DNA from: Echinococcus granulosus
Taxonomy: Eukaryota > Platyhelminthes > Cestoda > Cyclophyllidea > Taeniidae
Length of the DNA stretch: 64,000 bases
Assembly: GCF_000524195.1 (NCBI RefSeq)
Contig: NW_020170396.1
Location: 750,127-814,126, forward strand
Direction: 5' to 3'
This document shows, piece by piece, positions 1 through 13,329 of this stretch (position 1 is its first letter; every line of letters begins with the position of its first letter). A program made the position numbers and the translations under genes. The notes under the pieces are model-generated. The model was not told the DNA's origin and made no database searches. It saw only the letters and a list, made by a program, of their open reading frames with translations.

Positions 1-3000
1 AAGTTGTCAGCCCCCATGTTTACGCGACGATGCAAGCACCTAGCGGCGGCGTCAGCGTGAGAAGTGATGTATGCGGCCGATGCGTAAATTTACACCAGCA
101 TTCAATATCTCTAATAGACCGATCTCTTTCACTAACGCATTTAGGTACAGAGGCTGTTTAATTTGTGAGGTTTTGGTCTCCTTCTTGGTGGCATGACTTC
201 CTGTCTATGCCTGTAGTCTTGGAACGATTCTATGCGCTAATCACAAATCTGTCATGATGCATGCCAGTAATCGTCAAACGAGCCAAGTCATGCAGACACT
301 GAAACCATAAGAAATATAGGCAAACTGTGTATTTAAAAAATTGGCAACTTTGAAAGCTCATCACTCCACCTTGATTTACCGGTGACATCATCACATAGGA
401 AAAATAAACACCTTCGCACCAGAAGTAACAGTCATCACCTACTTCTCCTTGGCAGCGTGCAACAACAACATTTAAAAGGCAGAGAAAAAGATTTCATGTG
501 ATTTTTTTCATTCTTGATGGGGTAAAACGAGAATATCTTCACAAGTGATAACGGCGAGAGACTTTAGCATTTCCTTTTACTGCAAAACTACAAGCATGCT
601 TGATAACCCGAGGGAAAGTGCGTGGAGATGGCGATTTCCACCCACAAAATAAGTGATAAAAATCACAAAAGTCCTGCTCGTCTCAGTTTTCACTACGCCA
701 CTGATTGTCGTGGGAAAGGGGATAGTGAGTAGACATGCTGAAGGCGTGGAGAAAACTCCCCAAGCATAGCAATGAGTTTACACGCTTCACACAAAGAGGA
801 GGCTCTCATACCAAAAGCCGCGATGTGTATTTTTGGAACTCGAAGCCCAACAAATTTGTTCTTGACCGTTCCATGACTGGTAGAGAAGGTTGTCAAAGGT
901 AGACGTAAACCAAACCCACGATCAGATCAGCATGAAACAGACTAACAAACAATAAACGCACACAAACACGTCCACCAACATTGCATGGCTACGGACCTAC
1001 TGGGGGTCGCATACACGCACAAACACACACATGAAGCATAGTCCTTTGAGGATGAGGCGTTGCGCCCTTTGGGAGTGAGTGCTGGGCAATGAGTAGGCCA
1101 TTTGGGGACAACCAATACCATGTTCGTTCATGTGACTTTGGTCCACTAGTCAGTAAAAAATCCAACTACATAGCGGGCTTTTACAGCATAGAAGAAAGGC
1201 CAACAAATTGATGGACTTTAAAGACCTCTTTTCATCTATGCATGTATACGGGTGGGACACATTGGCATGGATTCACACCGGTTGATGTAAATGTAGGCGA
1301 TTTACCGTTTTATTTACCTTAAACAAGGCCATAACTGATTCGGTTCATTTGAAAGTGTCAATAGTAGTACATGATTCTCTATTAACAAAAAGTAGAGGAC
1401 CTTCATAAAGGCGATGCATCCACCACCATTTGCTGATTCATCACCAGCAGCAAATTATTTATCTGAACTACTTCTAGGAAGTACCTCCTGCTGCCGCACA
1501 CCGCATCCTCGCCAAATGCTACTGAGTAAATGTTACAAGAAGATTCTGCCGCTTTGGAAATAGGTTAACTCCGGCTCGCAAAGCAGACAGCTCCAAATTA
1601 CATCTACCAAGGTCCACTGACATTTTGTATATGGGGGTTCAAAATAAGAGGTAGGTATCAGTACCGTACCGATTGAGGTACGTCTACCTGTGCATGCATA
1701 GCAACATTTAGATGGATTAATTTGTAGAAAGAGGTGAGAGATATCTATAATGATCTATGCAAGTGAATAAAACAATATTGAGGTGCTCCGCTTTCCAGAT
1801 TCGCACTTTGTTGATTGGAGAGGCTAGTCGTGATTCCAAGGGATTTAAGTGCAATTTAAGTGGAAAAGTACACTCATTCCCTGGAAAAAGGAGCAAAACA
1901 ACCGACGATTCTTGAAAAGATTACACCTAGAAGAGAGACCTTTTTGCGTCAGCCCATTCACCAAAAAGATTAAGATGTAGTACGGCAGTTAAGGCAAGTC
2001 GTGTGAAACAACTGATTAAATGCAAGTAGACGACAGAATAAGAGTACACGAGTACCAAGAAAAGAGGAGGGGAGAAAGAGTATGAATTGCGATATTATGA
2101 TAAAGTCAAACGCCAGGATGGATGTTTCGATGGTAATGGTACCGCTGCTGCTATCTTTATACCAGTCCAGCGTAATGCGTGTTAGCGTGCGTGGACTCTG
2201 CACCAATTTGGCACGAAGCCAATGGAGGTGAAATTAATTCACATAATACATGGAGGGGGGGGGGACGATCTCACAGACAGACCAGTCCCGCCAGTGCAGA
2301 GGCGAACAGAAGCCTCACCTCATCAAGAGTAGGGGGTGGGGAAGTGCCTGCGATCTATCGCTCTCGCATACACCAAGACGTGCGTAGATGACGTGAACTG
2401 ACAATACAGACAAAAGTACAAGTTGAGGGCATTCAGTCGGTCCCTCGAAAAAAAAACCACCAGAGGGAATAAGGGAATATTCCGGAGGGAGAGAGACCTA
2501 CCACATAACATCATGAGACCGGAAACAGCTGAAGATGGTGGTGGCGGGTAGAACAAGATAAAACGACTATTCACCTCACTCACACATGTGCCTTTACGAT
2601 GCCCAAAGAAGTGACCTTGATTTGACCCGTATGTCGTATATATGTGTGATTGTGAATGTGTGCACGAGCATGACTTCTGGCTCAGCACACACATTTACGC
2701 AAAGGTACAAGTACTGATGAGGCCAGATGTGAAATGGTTGTCAGAAAGAATACTGTGAGATTAACGAACCTTCGCACACTTGCCCTCGACTTGGAATTCT
2801 GAAGGAACAACCGACGGGATTAACGAACAGTCGCAATAATTTCTTTAGTGATGGAGGAAGTAACCAAATTTCTGCAACCTCAGCCCCAATCAACGTTATT
2901 TCACCAGTTATTCACCGACCAAGGCAAGTAGGTATTGAGTCTGAAGGAATCAATTCAAGATTCGTGCAAAATTCCCATTTACAACAGCAATTAAGGCTGT

Positions 3001-4325
3001 GATAAGAAATGAAAAGCGAAATTTGCAAGTGGGGCCGGAAAAAAAGTGCCAAAAGAGACTAGGATGTTTCCTTTTACAACCTTTCCCACGCCTTCCGTTT
3101 GCAGATGAGGATGTTAATGTGCATCGCCTGCAAAGCAAGCCTCACACCTTTACCTCGATGTTTTCAGCCAACACTTTTTCGGTTACCGCTAACAAGAGGT
3201 CTCCTTCATGCCATTCAGGAATCATTCGTAAGTGTAAAGCTGCTTAACACGGCACCATAATATGTGATGTCAGTGGGATGTTCAATGAATCCCAGTTACT
3301 GTGTCTGAGGACCCATTGAGGGATGCTACTTTTGGACACCTCCGAAAGAAGCTCCTCGACACACTTTCGCCAATGATATTTTACGGTCGCTTGAGAAAAT
3401 CCTCCAGATCTGGTATCAAAATTCATCTTAAGGCATTAACAGTAAAATCGGCAATAAGGAGAGGAAGTTCCAAGTCAAACTTTGGCACCTAGGAATTAAG
3501 ATACTACTTACAGTTACCGCATGAAAAGTGTTTCTGCATCAAAAAGCATAAGCACCCTTATCGTGTGTCCGATGTTTAAAGAATGGTGGTGTTCCATACA
3601 CCGATCCGTATGCAAGGAAGCCAGGTTTCACCAACTTAAAAATAACCCCAAAGCACTTCCACTGACGATTCTTCCCACTTTCAGAATGTGCGTTCGTTTA
3701 AACTAAGTCTTTTTATGACTTCCAATGTAATGACATCAATCAACACACGAACAGGAATCAGGAGGAGGAAATTCCAGGCAACACTGTATTACCTAAGACC
3801 TGGAATCATAATCCCAATTGTCTACTAGCCATTTACCCAGTTTCGTACTCGTCATTAGATGATCAAATAAGTAATTTTCCACTCCCTCTGATTAGAGACG
3901 AGCGCGTTATCTTTCATCTCCATCAAATTGGACTGCTCAATCAAATTTGAAGTTATTTTCAAAAGATCCCTCTGAAGCTGACAATAATTATTTTGGCGTG
4001 TCGTCAGATGCCATAAAATGCAAACCAGAAATGCCATGAAAAGCAAAACCAAAGCGATTTGGGAAAGGTACTCGCCACGCTACGCATCCGCCATGTACCA
4101 CGTGAGCAAAGAACGGGATGAGGGCAAGAACAAGTTGGCGAAAATAACCCGAAAGCGCGACTGCTGTCGTTGCCTCTGCTGTCCTAGATTGCATTATTTT
4201 TCTTCTTTCTACTTACGAGCACGAGCAACACATCCCATCGCCTTAGAGCAAAATAGCATTACTGATGCAAAAAGGAACATATCCCAACAGGAGGGAATGA
4301 GGTTTACGGCAAACAGATCACAGCA
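1..4325. other. Unassigned non-coding DNA, left edge
   Basis: I see no gene that I can support here. Open frames are short and lie in all six frames without convincing splice borders or recognisable protein families. The stretch has a CA-rich patch near 1010-1035 and a run of ten G at about 2255-2264. It could be intergenic DNA or a large intron of a minus-strand gene whose candidate exons lie at 4.3 and 8.9 kb. Confidence 0.5.
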
Positions 4326-4329
4326 CTAC

Positions 4330-4550
4330 CTTTGGCCGGGTGACGAAGAGGAGTTCGGAGAGGAGAAGGCGGAGGCCGATTGAGAGGAAGATGACATGTG
4401 TGGGAAGCAAGGGCCTCTTAGAGGTCGCCTGTCATCGGACGGATTGTGGGGATAGTGATGGATATGGTATCGGTGGTGGGAAGAGGAACCCGCTTGACGG
4501 TAGGTGGGTTGCTGCTCTTCCAAGGCGACGTTTTTGCCTCCGCTTGACAT
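4330..4550 (-). CDS. Candidate minus-strand exon, Ser/His-rich, unidentified
   Basis: On the minus strand a frame opens with ATG at 4550 and reads 73 codons rich in Ser, His and Pro (for example GSSSHHRYHIHHYPHN, and later a Ser-rich tail ending SSSSPGQ). It then meets a good donor, CCAAAG|GTAGTG, at 4330/4329. Biased composition plus a donor in the right place is what suggests coding. No family is recognised. The acceptor or true start is uncertain: the ATG follows a pyrimidine-rich stretch ending in TTTAAAG. It may belong with the candidate exon at 8862-9119 on the same strand, but no phase link was established. The plus strand is also open here, so this remains a weak call. Confidence 0.28.
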
Positions 4551-5963
4551 ACCTTTAAAGAGGCTTCGGAGAACTGGAATAAAAGATGGACATATGTCAG
4601 TGGCACGGGTGTATCAATCAAGCAACGTATTTGCGCAACGGGATAGGTACCAGTTCAGTAAATATGAAATGTTTAATTTTGATTTGAAAGTTTACCCATA
4701 ATGGGATCAAACAAAGATACGCAAACCTAAGATACGATCGACGATGCATTTTACCCTCTTGATAACAAGTTGTTCATGCGTGTTGACAGCCAAGAAACCG
4801 AAAAATTATGAATTTGGAAGGCACCTTATACCGAGAGTTGAAGACATTCAAATATTTTTTGTGGGAAGTCTGGAAATGTGGTTTTGTGTTAAGTATAACG
4901 GGTACGATGAGTGATAGGCTGTTTGCAAGCAGCATGCTATCAAAAGAGTGTCTTCAAAGATAATTGTTTGGGTTCGATTGCCTCTTTATTCCCTCATTTC
5001 GTTCGCCATATTACAACAGACCTTCGCAATTGATCTTGTCTCACTACGGTTCTAGTGAGAAATGTCAGCAGGACCATCAAACTTACGCTGCTGAAAGGAA
5101 TCCATCACCAAATCCAGATGACTTCTCACCTCCATACTTTAAGGCAATCTCTTTTTACAGCTGCCCAGATCCGGAACATTTCCAACTTTCTTCATTTTTG
5201 ATGGTTAAATAACGTCCCAAAGGTGACGAAACAGGTGTTCCATTATCACCAGATCATGTGCAGTTCGAGGTGGAGGAACCGCTTTCTTCTACTACAACTG
5301 CTTCCAGATTATCACTGTCCACCACTCTGGTTTCCTGCATGAAGGATGCATTTACTTAGCTGATGTCACCTCTGAGAATAATAATTTAAACCTAAACAAT
5401 CATTACTCAAAAAACTTTGTTCTTTACCATGCTGCATTTGCATCAAAAGAGAAAGTAGTGCGATTATAGTTTCAATTCATTGTCGCACAAAAAACCGACA
5501 GAAAAGTACTACACAAAGGCTAATCACACATTAGAACATGCGGTTAAGATCGTGACATTGGTGCAACTTTACAATATAACAGCCAAGCAGAACGCCAATG
5601 ATTATCAACTTTTCAACTAAGATTACTAGACATTGCGCAATTAATGAACTTAAACAACGATAACTTTAAGCGTAGGAATGGCAAATAGCCAAAACACTAT
5701 GTATGCATGTGTAGGACAAAGTGATAAGGAAGAAAAGAGGCGAAAGGGAATGATTTGGATACAGAACCACACAAAAAACACGCTTGTTTCACACTTAGTT
5801 GGAATGGCACTTTTAAATTAGGCTCCACGAGATCCCTGTTTTGTAAAATATCAGATAATTGCACATGTGCACATTGGGCTAAAAAAGTACGTCTCAAATA
5901 CACCGAATGGCACGCTCACTACCAAAGTAATTACGGCCCGAAAGTTTCACCATTCTAGTGTGG

Positions 5964-6063
5964 NNNNNNNNNNNNNNNNNNNNNNNNNNNNNNNNNNNNN
6001 NNNNNNNNNNNNNNNNNNNNNNNNNNNNNNNNNNNNNNNNNNNNNNNNNNNNNNNNNNNNNNN
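5964..6063. other. Assembly gap, 100 N
   Basis: A run of exactly 100 N. This is the usual placeholder for a scaffold join of unknown length, so distances across it are not real. Reading frames crossing it should be ignored. Confidence 0.99.
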
Positions 6064-8861
6064 ATTGGGCTGCCACTGTGCATATGCCAGGGATGTGCGT
6101 ACCTTCGAGGATCAATCGCTCAGCAGAGAACCGAAGTCAAATCAACAAAGTTTGAACGGTCGTATTGAGGCATGCGCATAAATTAAAACACTCATACACA
6201 CCCACCCGCACAGAAATTGTACCGAAATGAGACTTGGTACACAAATTACACCAGCGTCAACAAAACATGGGCTCTGCTTTCTTTTCATTGCATATCTTGG
6301 GCAATTTTCAGCACTCCGGTAGGGTGTGAATAGGACGAGGACGCTGAAGGATGGTCAAGGCAAACTCAAGAAATACTGGTCCACAGGTAACTGCACGCTC
6401 CGATATCAAAGACCTATTTAGGTAAGATTCGTCAAATAGGCGAACGAGATAAAGCGCTCACTGAATATAGAAGGAATGTGACTCAGGTCTGGGAAAATGA
6501 CTTCATTAGAGGGGTCCGAGTTTGCTAGAAAAAGAATTTTATTGGAACCCCAAGATGGACGAGGCAGCAGAGAATCCACGCACCACAACAAACTGATCAT
6601 TTATCAAGTTGGAGAGTCTGTAGAGATCAGTGGAACGCAAAATGAATAGAATGGAAAGAATTGGCCCTAACCCAAATTGTCCAAGATGTCTGCAACCCTA
6701 AAAATGGCGTCTATTATTTTTTTTGGAACCACCAATTATATTAATGTTCCCTTTCCCAAACGTTCTAAATCATTCCCTAATTCCCACCTGTATGCCAATA
6801 TTCGCAGTAAGACCGCTGCCAATCAAGCATACAAGAAGGAACCAATCCATGCGTCAGCACTTTAGCCGGCTGGCACCCACACAGACACCGGGGCTCCGGT
6901 TCTACATGCCTTGTCGACAGTGGAGACCTTGCACACCCAAAGCCTTACTTTTTGAGTACCCCAAGTGCTCAAACAAAAACCGCTTAGAACGGTCTGGCGT
7001 GCTCAGCCCCTATTGAATTTGCCACATAAGACCAGTTTTCTTGCCTAGGTCTATGTAGAAACTGGTAGAGAATCCTAAAAATAAGTGGCGATTGAAGTGA
7101 CCGGGCTATCCGAGAATTCAATGAGCACTGGACGCCGGTTCCAATATAACCTATTAAAACGAAAAGAGCACACACACGTACACACCTCCCTCCAATGTCA
7201 CGAAAGTGTTCACACAATCCAATCTTTTATCATGTGATTTTGATGCGTGAAGAAACAAGGTAACATCTTTCTGAGCATTGAGATGCGCAAATTTTTGACG
7301 CAAGAGGAAAGCGGAAGGTAAATAATGAGATTGTGTGACAACTCGGCAGAGCGCAAAATTCCACGAACTTCGTGAGACGTATAAAAAAGGTATTAAACAA
7401 GAAAACGTCCAAATGATCAGTAGGCGGGAATGGCAAGGGAAAAAGCGAATGCAAGCAGAAAAGTAGCACACCAACGCCCGACGCTGGGAAGGCGGAGGAA
7501 AAACGGTTTGACGCAATGCACGGTTGCAAGCTTTAAATCGCGGCATCTTGACCCTGACTCAAGGTGGGAAATTGATCCAACAATTCCCACTAATCGGAAA
7601 ATTTCGAAAAAAATACACTAGGAGCGAAGCATAGAAAGAGCAAGGAATTTCCTCCTCTAAACCATAAAAAATAACCAGTTGCTCACATAACGCCAGCAAA
7701 ACCAGACATGGCCGCCACAATCGGAAGTTTCGTGTATTCATGGCGTTTAAAAAAAAGTACTTCAAATAAAACAAGTGATTTGAATAGTATAGAATGATCA
7801 TTTCCAGGCCGATGGCGCGCAAGCGTGTGGAATTAAGTCACAGTGTAAGGCGCTATAAACTCACACCACTGATTGGTGGTGGATTCAATGTTCACCAGAC
7901 GACATCAAAAAGTCTTGGCAATACGCCAACGAAAGACGCGAACGCTCAAAATGAACGGAAACTTTTGTGTTTAAAAGTCCGATATGCAGTAAGCCACTCT
8001 TGCACAAACTAGGATTAAGCGAAGTGCAAGGAGGACCAATGTTGTGAGTATTGACGCTAAGTCCCTATGAGAAAAATGCGAGTTCTTGAAAATTACAAGT
8101 ACTTCCAGCAACTCAAAGCGATTGGTTTCCCGAGACTTGTAAGGAGTGATGAAAATACAAGTGCACGCAGACATTTCACGCAAAAACAATCCGTAAATTT
8201 GACAAATATTAATGCTTTTTGGGGAATAGGGCGGACAAACTGACGCACAAAATCAAAGGCCTAAAAGGTTACAAATGAAAGGATCTAACAGTTTAGTATC
8301 AATAAATGATAAGTCGAAAGACAAGTAAAATAAAAAGGACCTTTACGCGCTGACACTGACCACAAGTTTTCGTTAAGATAGATATAAATATCTTCAAACG
8401 TAGCAACTCATCTTCATCTACGCGTAACGTCGAACCCACACTCCTGCAAGGACATGGGAAAAACTTGCATATCTTGGCGTAGCTCAAACCTAGTTATTAC
8501 CACGTCATATTTGCCCTCAGTGTGCAAGAAAAGGAAGGCTAGGGGAGAGTAACATTGGCGAAACAAAATGAGAGTAAATAGGAAAAATCTCAGGGCGGAC
8601 AACATGCTCAGCCTAGCGTTTGCACGGAGACTATTTGAGGAGCAGTTGGAGTAATGCATGCAAAGCACGCACAAATCGAGACTGGGAAATAAACAGCAAT
8701 CGAAAATTAAGCACCTCTTGATTTCCTTTTTAACTTACCAGAAAGTTAATAGACGTCACGACGCGAGGTCATCGAATGTACTACATGAATGCACACATAA
8801 ATTTTATTCGAACGGAAAGGGCGGAACGAGACCAAAGTAGAAAAGCGGTAAACAGACTTAC
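6064..8861. other. Unassigned DNA
   Basis: No gene is supported. Several minus-strand frames are open (for example 7154-7546, about 130 codons), but two frames of the same strand are open over the same bases. I found no acceptor-donor pair that selects one of them. Confidence 0.4.
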
Positions 8862-9119
8862 CTGACCGATGCTTTCCCGGGTGATCGGCGGGGCTTGGGA
8901 TGGAAAATTTGTTTTGCGGATCCAGATCTTCTTTATGTCCGAAACTAGTATAATTATGTCGGCCAGCCAGTCTAAAAACAACAAAGCCGACATGATACAA
9001 TTTAAAGTTAGGCATTGCTGCAGTAAGATAAGAAAGATAACTTTTCGATTTGTGAGAGATGAAACCACTAGTAGGAAGGAAAAATAGAAGGAAATATCCC
9101 CAATTTTTTCGCTTGCCAT
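8862..9119 (-). CDS. Candidate minus-strand exon with membrane helices
   Basis: On the minus strand this frame starts at an ATG (9119) and runs to a strong donor, GGTCAG|GTAAGTCTG, at 8862/8861, in phase 0. It encodes two hydrophobic stretches: a first around ISFYFSFLLVVSS, and a second around LNCIMSALLFLDWLADIIIL followed by a basic IKKIWIRK. This is a helix plus positive-flank layout typical of a multipass membrane protein. Alternatively the exon may begin at 9067, after an acceptor reading CCTTCCTACTAG. A receptor with seven helices is one possibility, but no diagnostic motif is visible, so no family is named. A second minus-strand frame is open over the same bases and ends at the same donor in another phase. 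Confidence 0.3.
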
Positions 9120-9215
9120 ATATATTAGAGAAGTGATAGACTTGGCAAAATAGATTAAGAATATAATCAAAGTGTTGAAGAAATATATTCGGATAGGCGT
9201 ACAATTTAATGTCAC

Positions 9216-10317
9216 GAAATATGGTTGTGATGAATATTTGAAACCTGTTTGTTCATATCAATGAAAGCTTAGAATAAATTACAAAACATCGAATAAGTCA
9301 GCAACTCATACAATATGCTAGATCAATGCAGTAAGCGCAGTAATGCAAAAACTAAATGCATTCGAAAAGTCATTTGTTCCCGGACGGAGATGCATTTTAT
9401 CGCGAATATTTCCAGAGGACTGAATTACCACAAGAGCTGACAAATACATTACTCGTTATACAGAAAGAGATTTTAGAATGTCGGTGAATGAACTGAAGTA
9501 GTCTTAATTATCAAGGTCTGGATGGTAAAAATACGTTTAGGGTAGAACAATCCCAAACGCCAGCCTCACAAGGAATATCATTAAATAGCTCAGACCAAAA
9601 CACCATAAGAATTATAAAAAAGAACCACCAGACATAAATGCCAGCAGCATTACGTCCTAACTTATTACTCGAAATAATCAAATAGGTTACACACGAACCT
9701 GCTGACAGTCTTGTAATAAATGCACGTGTATGGACATTTCAACAATGCCTAACCGGGGAAACTGTAAAGCAAGACCCAGAAAAGTACAAAAATACAAAAA
9801 GTCAGAAAATTACTTCGAAACTCTAAGACAAGAAGGCACAGCTGCCGCACACTACAACGTCCAATGTCCGTATCTAGCCAATGGAATTTGAGGCCATTGC
9901 CTTAAGAAGTCCATTTATTCGAATAAGAAAAATTTTTTAATCTTATTACCAAAGAGTGGAGCACAAAACGCGCAACTATAAGAATATTCTTGAATCTCCG
10001 TTCGAAACCCTACCTTTTTTACTATAAAAATCAGTGGTTTTGGTGGAAAGTAGCTCTAAAATATATTTTGGTCAAGAGGTACATTAAAGTGTTTGTGAAA
10101 AGTATTAATGGGCAGCCTTGCTAAAAGTGCCTAAAATATGCTATCTAGATATTTCAGGATGCTTGTTCTGCAACAGAAAAGAATTTTCATTGTGCCGACC
10201 CAATTGCCTTATTAATAACAACAGCATTGCACCTATGGAACAAATTACATAAGCCTACTGAGAAAATTAGTTTAATTTGCTGCAACTGATGTTAAATGCA
10301 TATATGTCTTTTGCTTC
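9216..10317. other. AT-rich DNA without genes
   Basis: All six frames are closed at short intervals and the stretch is AT-rich. I see no repeat, RNA gene or splice-flanked exon here. Confidence 0.6.
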
Positions 10318-10398
10318 TTGTGTATTGTACTGAAAAATAACGGGCTCAGAGTTGCTCTCCTCCATCTAGGCTTTCACGCACTTGTGCGGAGCAGAAGT

Positions 10399-11060
10399 GT
10401 AGCGTCCCGAGACTCCCTGAAGACGAAAGAAGACACAATGCTCGGGCAGAATATATATTTAGCACGGAGAAGGTGTCTGGGCCACCCCACCCAGCGAGGT
10501 ACAAGGGGGCTAATTCAAAGCACAAAAGTGGCGCCTCACGAGAACCGAGGGATAAACCACTATCGTATTGCAGAAGAGTGTAATAGGGGAGTATTTGATT
10601 AAAGAGTGTTATAAGAGTATACAAAAAGTTAAAGTCACATGGTTATGTAGCTTGTTTCCTCCTTAGGCTCTAATGTCAACCATTTCGAAGTTTTTTAAAA
10701 TTGCAGACAATGCCAAATAATTGTCTTCCATCCCACTTCAAACATCATTTTAACATCCTAAAAACTCCTTAGAAGACGGTTGAAGATATAATACTAGGGC
10801 AGAATGTGTACATATTTGACATGCAGTAGGGCTTGAGTCTAATTACGTTATAGCGCCCCGAGACTTCCCTGAGGACGAAAGGAGACCATTTTTTGGGGCA
10901 GAATATGTATATTTGTGTATGGAGAAGGTGCTAGGGCTACTGTCATGGTCTGGACGCCAGCCCACCGGGCTTTATACAATAGCCAATTCAAATTGGCGCC
11001 TCACCAGAACCGAGAGATAAACAGCCATCGTATTACAGCATGGTGCGGAGGCCAGCCCAC
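10399..11060. repeat. Degenerate direct repeat, LTR-like
   Basis: Two diverged copies of a block of about 180-210 bases lie head to tail, at about 10399-10580 and 10851-11045. Shared landmarks in order are: CCCGAGACT(T)CCCTGA.GACGAAAG, a GGGCAGAATAT.TATATTT segment, GGAGAAGGTG, TGGCGCCTCAC.AGAACCGAG, and ATCGTATT.CAG. A shorter third piece of the same unit (GGGCAGAATGTGTACATATTT) lies near 10797. The TGGCGCC motif resembles primer-binding sites of LTR retroelements, so a decayed LTR pair is possible. No reverse transcriptase or gag frame is visible nearby, so the class is inference. Confidence 0.5.
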
Positions 11061-13200
11061 CTGGTGAAGGTAAAACAGCAGACCACCTACTGAATGGCCC
11101 ATTATTAAAACCGAAAATTAAACAACCAACTCATTGCACTTTTATTTGCTAATGTTTGCGTTTTAAATTGCGTAAGGAACCCAATGATTCATAAATAGTA
11201 GGAGGGGGTCCTCTTTAACAAGATTCGGTTTTCTATAGTTGTTTTGGGCTAAAGTTATTGCCAACAGCCCAGGTCCTTTTGAGATCTCAAGTAGGTAATC
11301 ATCGGACAGGAGTTCGATTTAGAGGCCTTTATTTACCGCCTTATGTTAGAGATTAAATGTGGAGACAGTGAGCCTGCACACATTTCAAGACCAGCCAGTA
11401 AAGTCTGCCTCACTATCCCTAAGTCTCTACTGTTACGCGGAGATATAGTGGCTGGTTGGCTTTAGACTTTGAGCACCTATTACAAAACTAATGTCCGACT
11501 TCTATGATTTCAGTCAGTCAGGACGAGATATTGAGAGCATGGTATCTAAAATGCTTAGGAAATCAGTAGGAATATCTGCAACTACCGAAAACGGCCATAT
11601 TCGAGCTCTTGGAGTTCTCTATTTCTGCAAATAATTTACGGGCACTTTGGGAGCCGCGCCCTCACCTGTCCTCTGATTAGTTGAGTCTACATTATACAAC
11701 TGTAAATTCGCACGGCTAAGCTTGTCGAGTAACCTTGACTTAGACATTATCTCTGTCTCAGTCCCCAGCATTCTTCGCCAGTCAACGACTAGGCCCGTAC
11801 CCTCTCCTCACGCCTCTGTGTTGACCTACCCGTGTTAATTAGTTAAGACGTCTGTCCCGAAGTCATCACTCCTTAATTACCGAGTAAGTGGGTCCGATGG
11901 AATACCCTTAACTCGGGTCCTGGTTAAAAAGTGAGCATTAGTTAATAGCGGTAACAACTCAGTTTCTGATAAAAACCAGCCACAAAAATGGAAATTTCTA
12001 AAAATAAAGAATAGGATGGTTTTGTGGGGGGTTGTAAGCCAGCCCAACAATAGTCAGATCCTAGACGAAGGCTTCCGCTCTTCTACTTTATCAGGACGCT
12101 ATGTGAGGACCATGGTGAAATAGGTTTTCGCCTCCTCTTTGAGCATCTCGTCATCCCTATGGCCCACTAAAACAATAGGAGTGATATGCGACCTTGCAGG
12201 TATCAGATTTGGCTGGCCTCTCAAGTATCTCCGACAGGCATGTTGACGCCAGTTTTGCAAGGCGTGAAATCTTTTCCTACAAAGATATTAACGTACTTGC
12301 CTCAGCGGACTTCAAACGGGGATCAATGCTACCACGTTTTGGACCTCATAGCATAATTTGCCAAATTGCTAGAAAAAACTAGCAACTGTGCCACGAAGTT
12401 TTCCGACTATGATATGTGAGTTGATCCTATATTTGACTCGAACGAATTTTCACCCTTCCGATCTTGCTCAAGACTGGTCGCAAGAGGCACGTCCGCCAGG
12501 TTCCAGAGACTTTTGATCCGTTCCTTACTCCTCTCTTCCGTCTTTTGGTAATGATAAAGGAAGTATCTGACCACCTCGAAGTTGGCTACCGGGAGCGGTC
12601 AAAATAAAAATTCTGTTAAGGTCCATGACATATTCGACCTATTCGCCGATTTCTGTTTTAGTTCAACAGGTGGAGAAGTATGGATTCGCTGACAAAATTG
12701 TGCAACATTCACCATTCCCTTGTCGGCCTTTGATTCCAGATCCTTGGATTGATTGGACTTATCTCCTAAAATACACAATTAAGCCTATCTTCTACTTCAG
12801 AAATCTGAACTTTTTAGTGGAAAAGAAAAAAGGGGAAAACTTTTGCACATAGTTGGAGGTATTAACTTTCTCCTGCCGGCCTGATGTTGATCAAGATTTT
12901 TCATTTGTGCGTAGCCACACAAGTTCATTGTCTGCGTAATTTAGACTAATTTTTATAGATGCTTCATTTTCGATTCCATATTTTGCCTACTTCGTTTACT
13001 AACCGTTAGTCCTTATCAATCTGCCCTTTTGTTTGCATCCATTTTTATACGCCTTATAAATATTGAATAATTATCTCCTTTTTCAGTGGCTAATAAATTA
13101 AGTGAGTTAAATGAATTACATTTGTGTTTGTATAACCCCTAACCCAGGCTGCGCTTTACAATCACACGTGTGCTCGCTTCGGCAGTCGTTTCGTTGTCCA
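11061..13200. other. Non-coding DNA with repeat remnants, upstream of the TEX10-like gene
   Basis: Bases 11041-11100 repeat the GCCAGCCCACC..G motif of the LTR-like unit. A short open frame at about 12194-12382 is unassigned and might be element debris. The last 500 bases are AT-rich and must hold the promoter or 5' leader of the gene starting at 13201. A possible leader acceptor, TCGGCAG, lies 16 bases before the ATG; trans-splicing is known in flatworms but is not shown here. Confidence 0.4.
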
Positions 13201-13329
13201 ATGGCAAAGAAGAAAGTCAGAGATTTCAATAAGGTGAAGCTGAAGCTCGGGAGAACACTGAAGCGCCAAAATGAGACTGTAGTAGATCTTTCGACAAAGA
13301 AAATTCTTCTACCTAGAGAAAAGGCCCAT
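13201..13329 (+). CDS. TEX10-like exon 1
   Basis: Starts at ATG 13201 (MAKKKVRDFNKVKLKLGR...), chosen because the family motif begins right after it; another in-frame ATG at 13111 adds residues with no family likeness. It ends at CAT|GTTAATG in phase 0. The following intron, 13330-13375, is only 46 bases and ends in GTTATTAG. Confidence 0.6.

Noticed and set aside
5867..6181. Reading frame crossing the first gap
   Set aside because: It spans 100 N and is therefore meaningless.
7154..7546. Minus-strand 130-codon frame as a gene
   Set aside because: Two frames of the same strand are open over it and no acceptor-donor pair selects one; the composition is not convincing.
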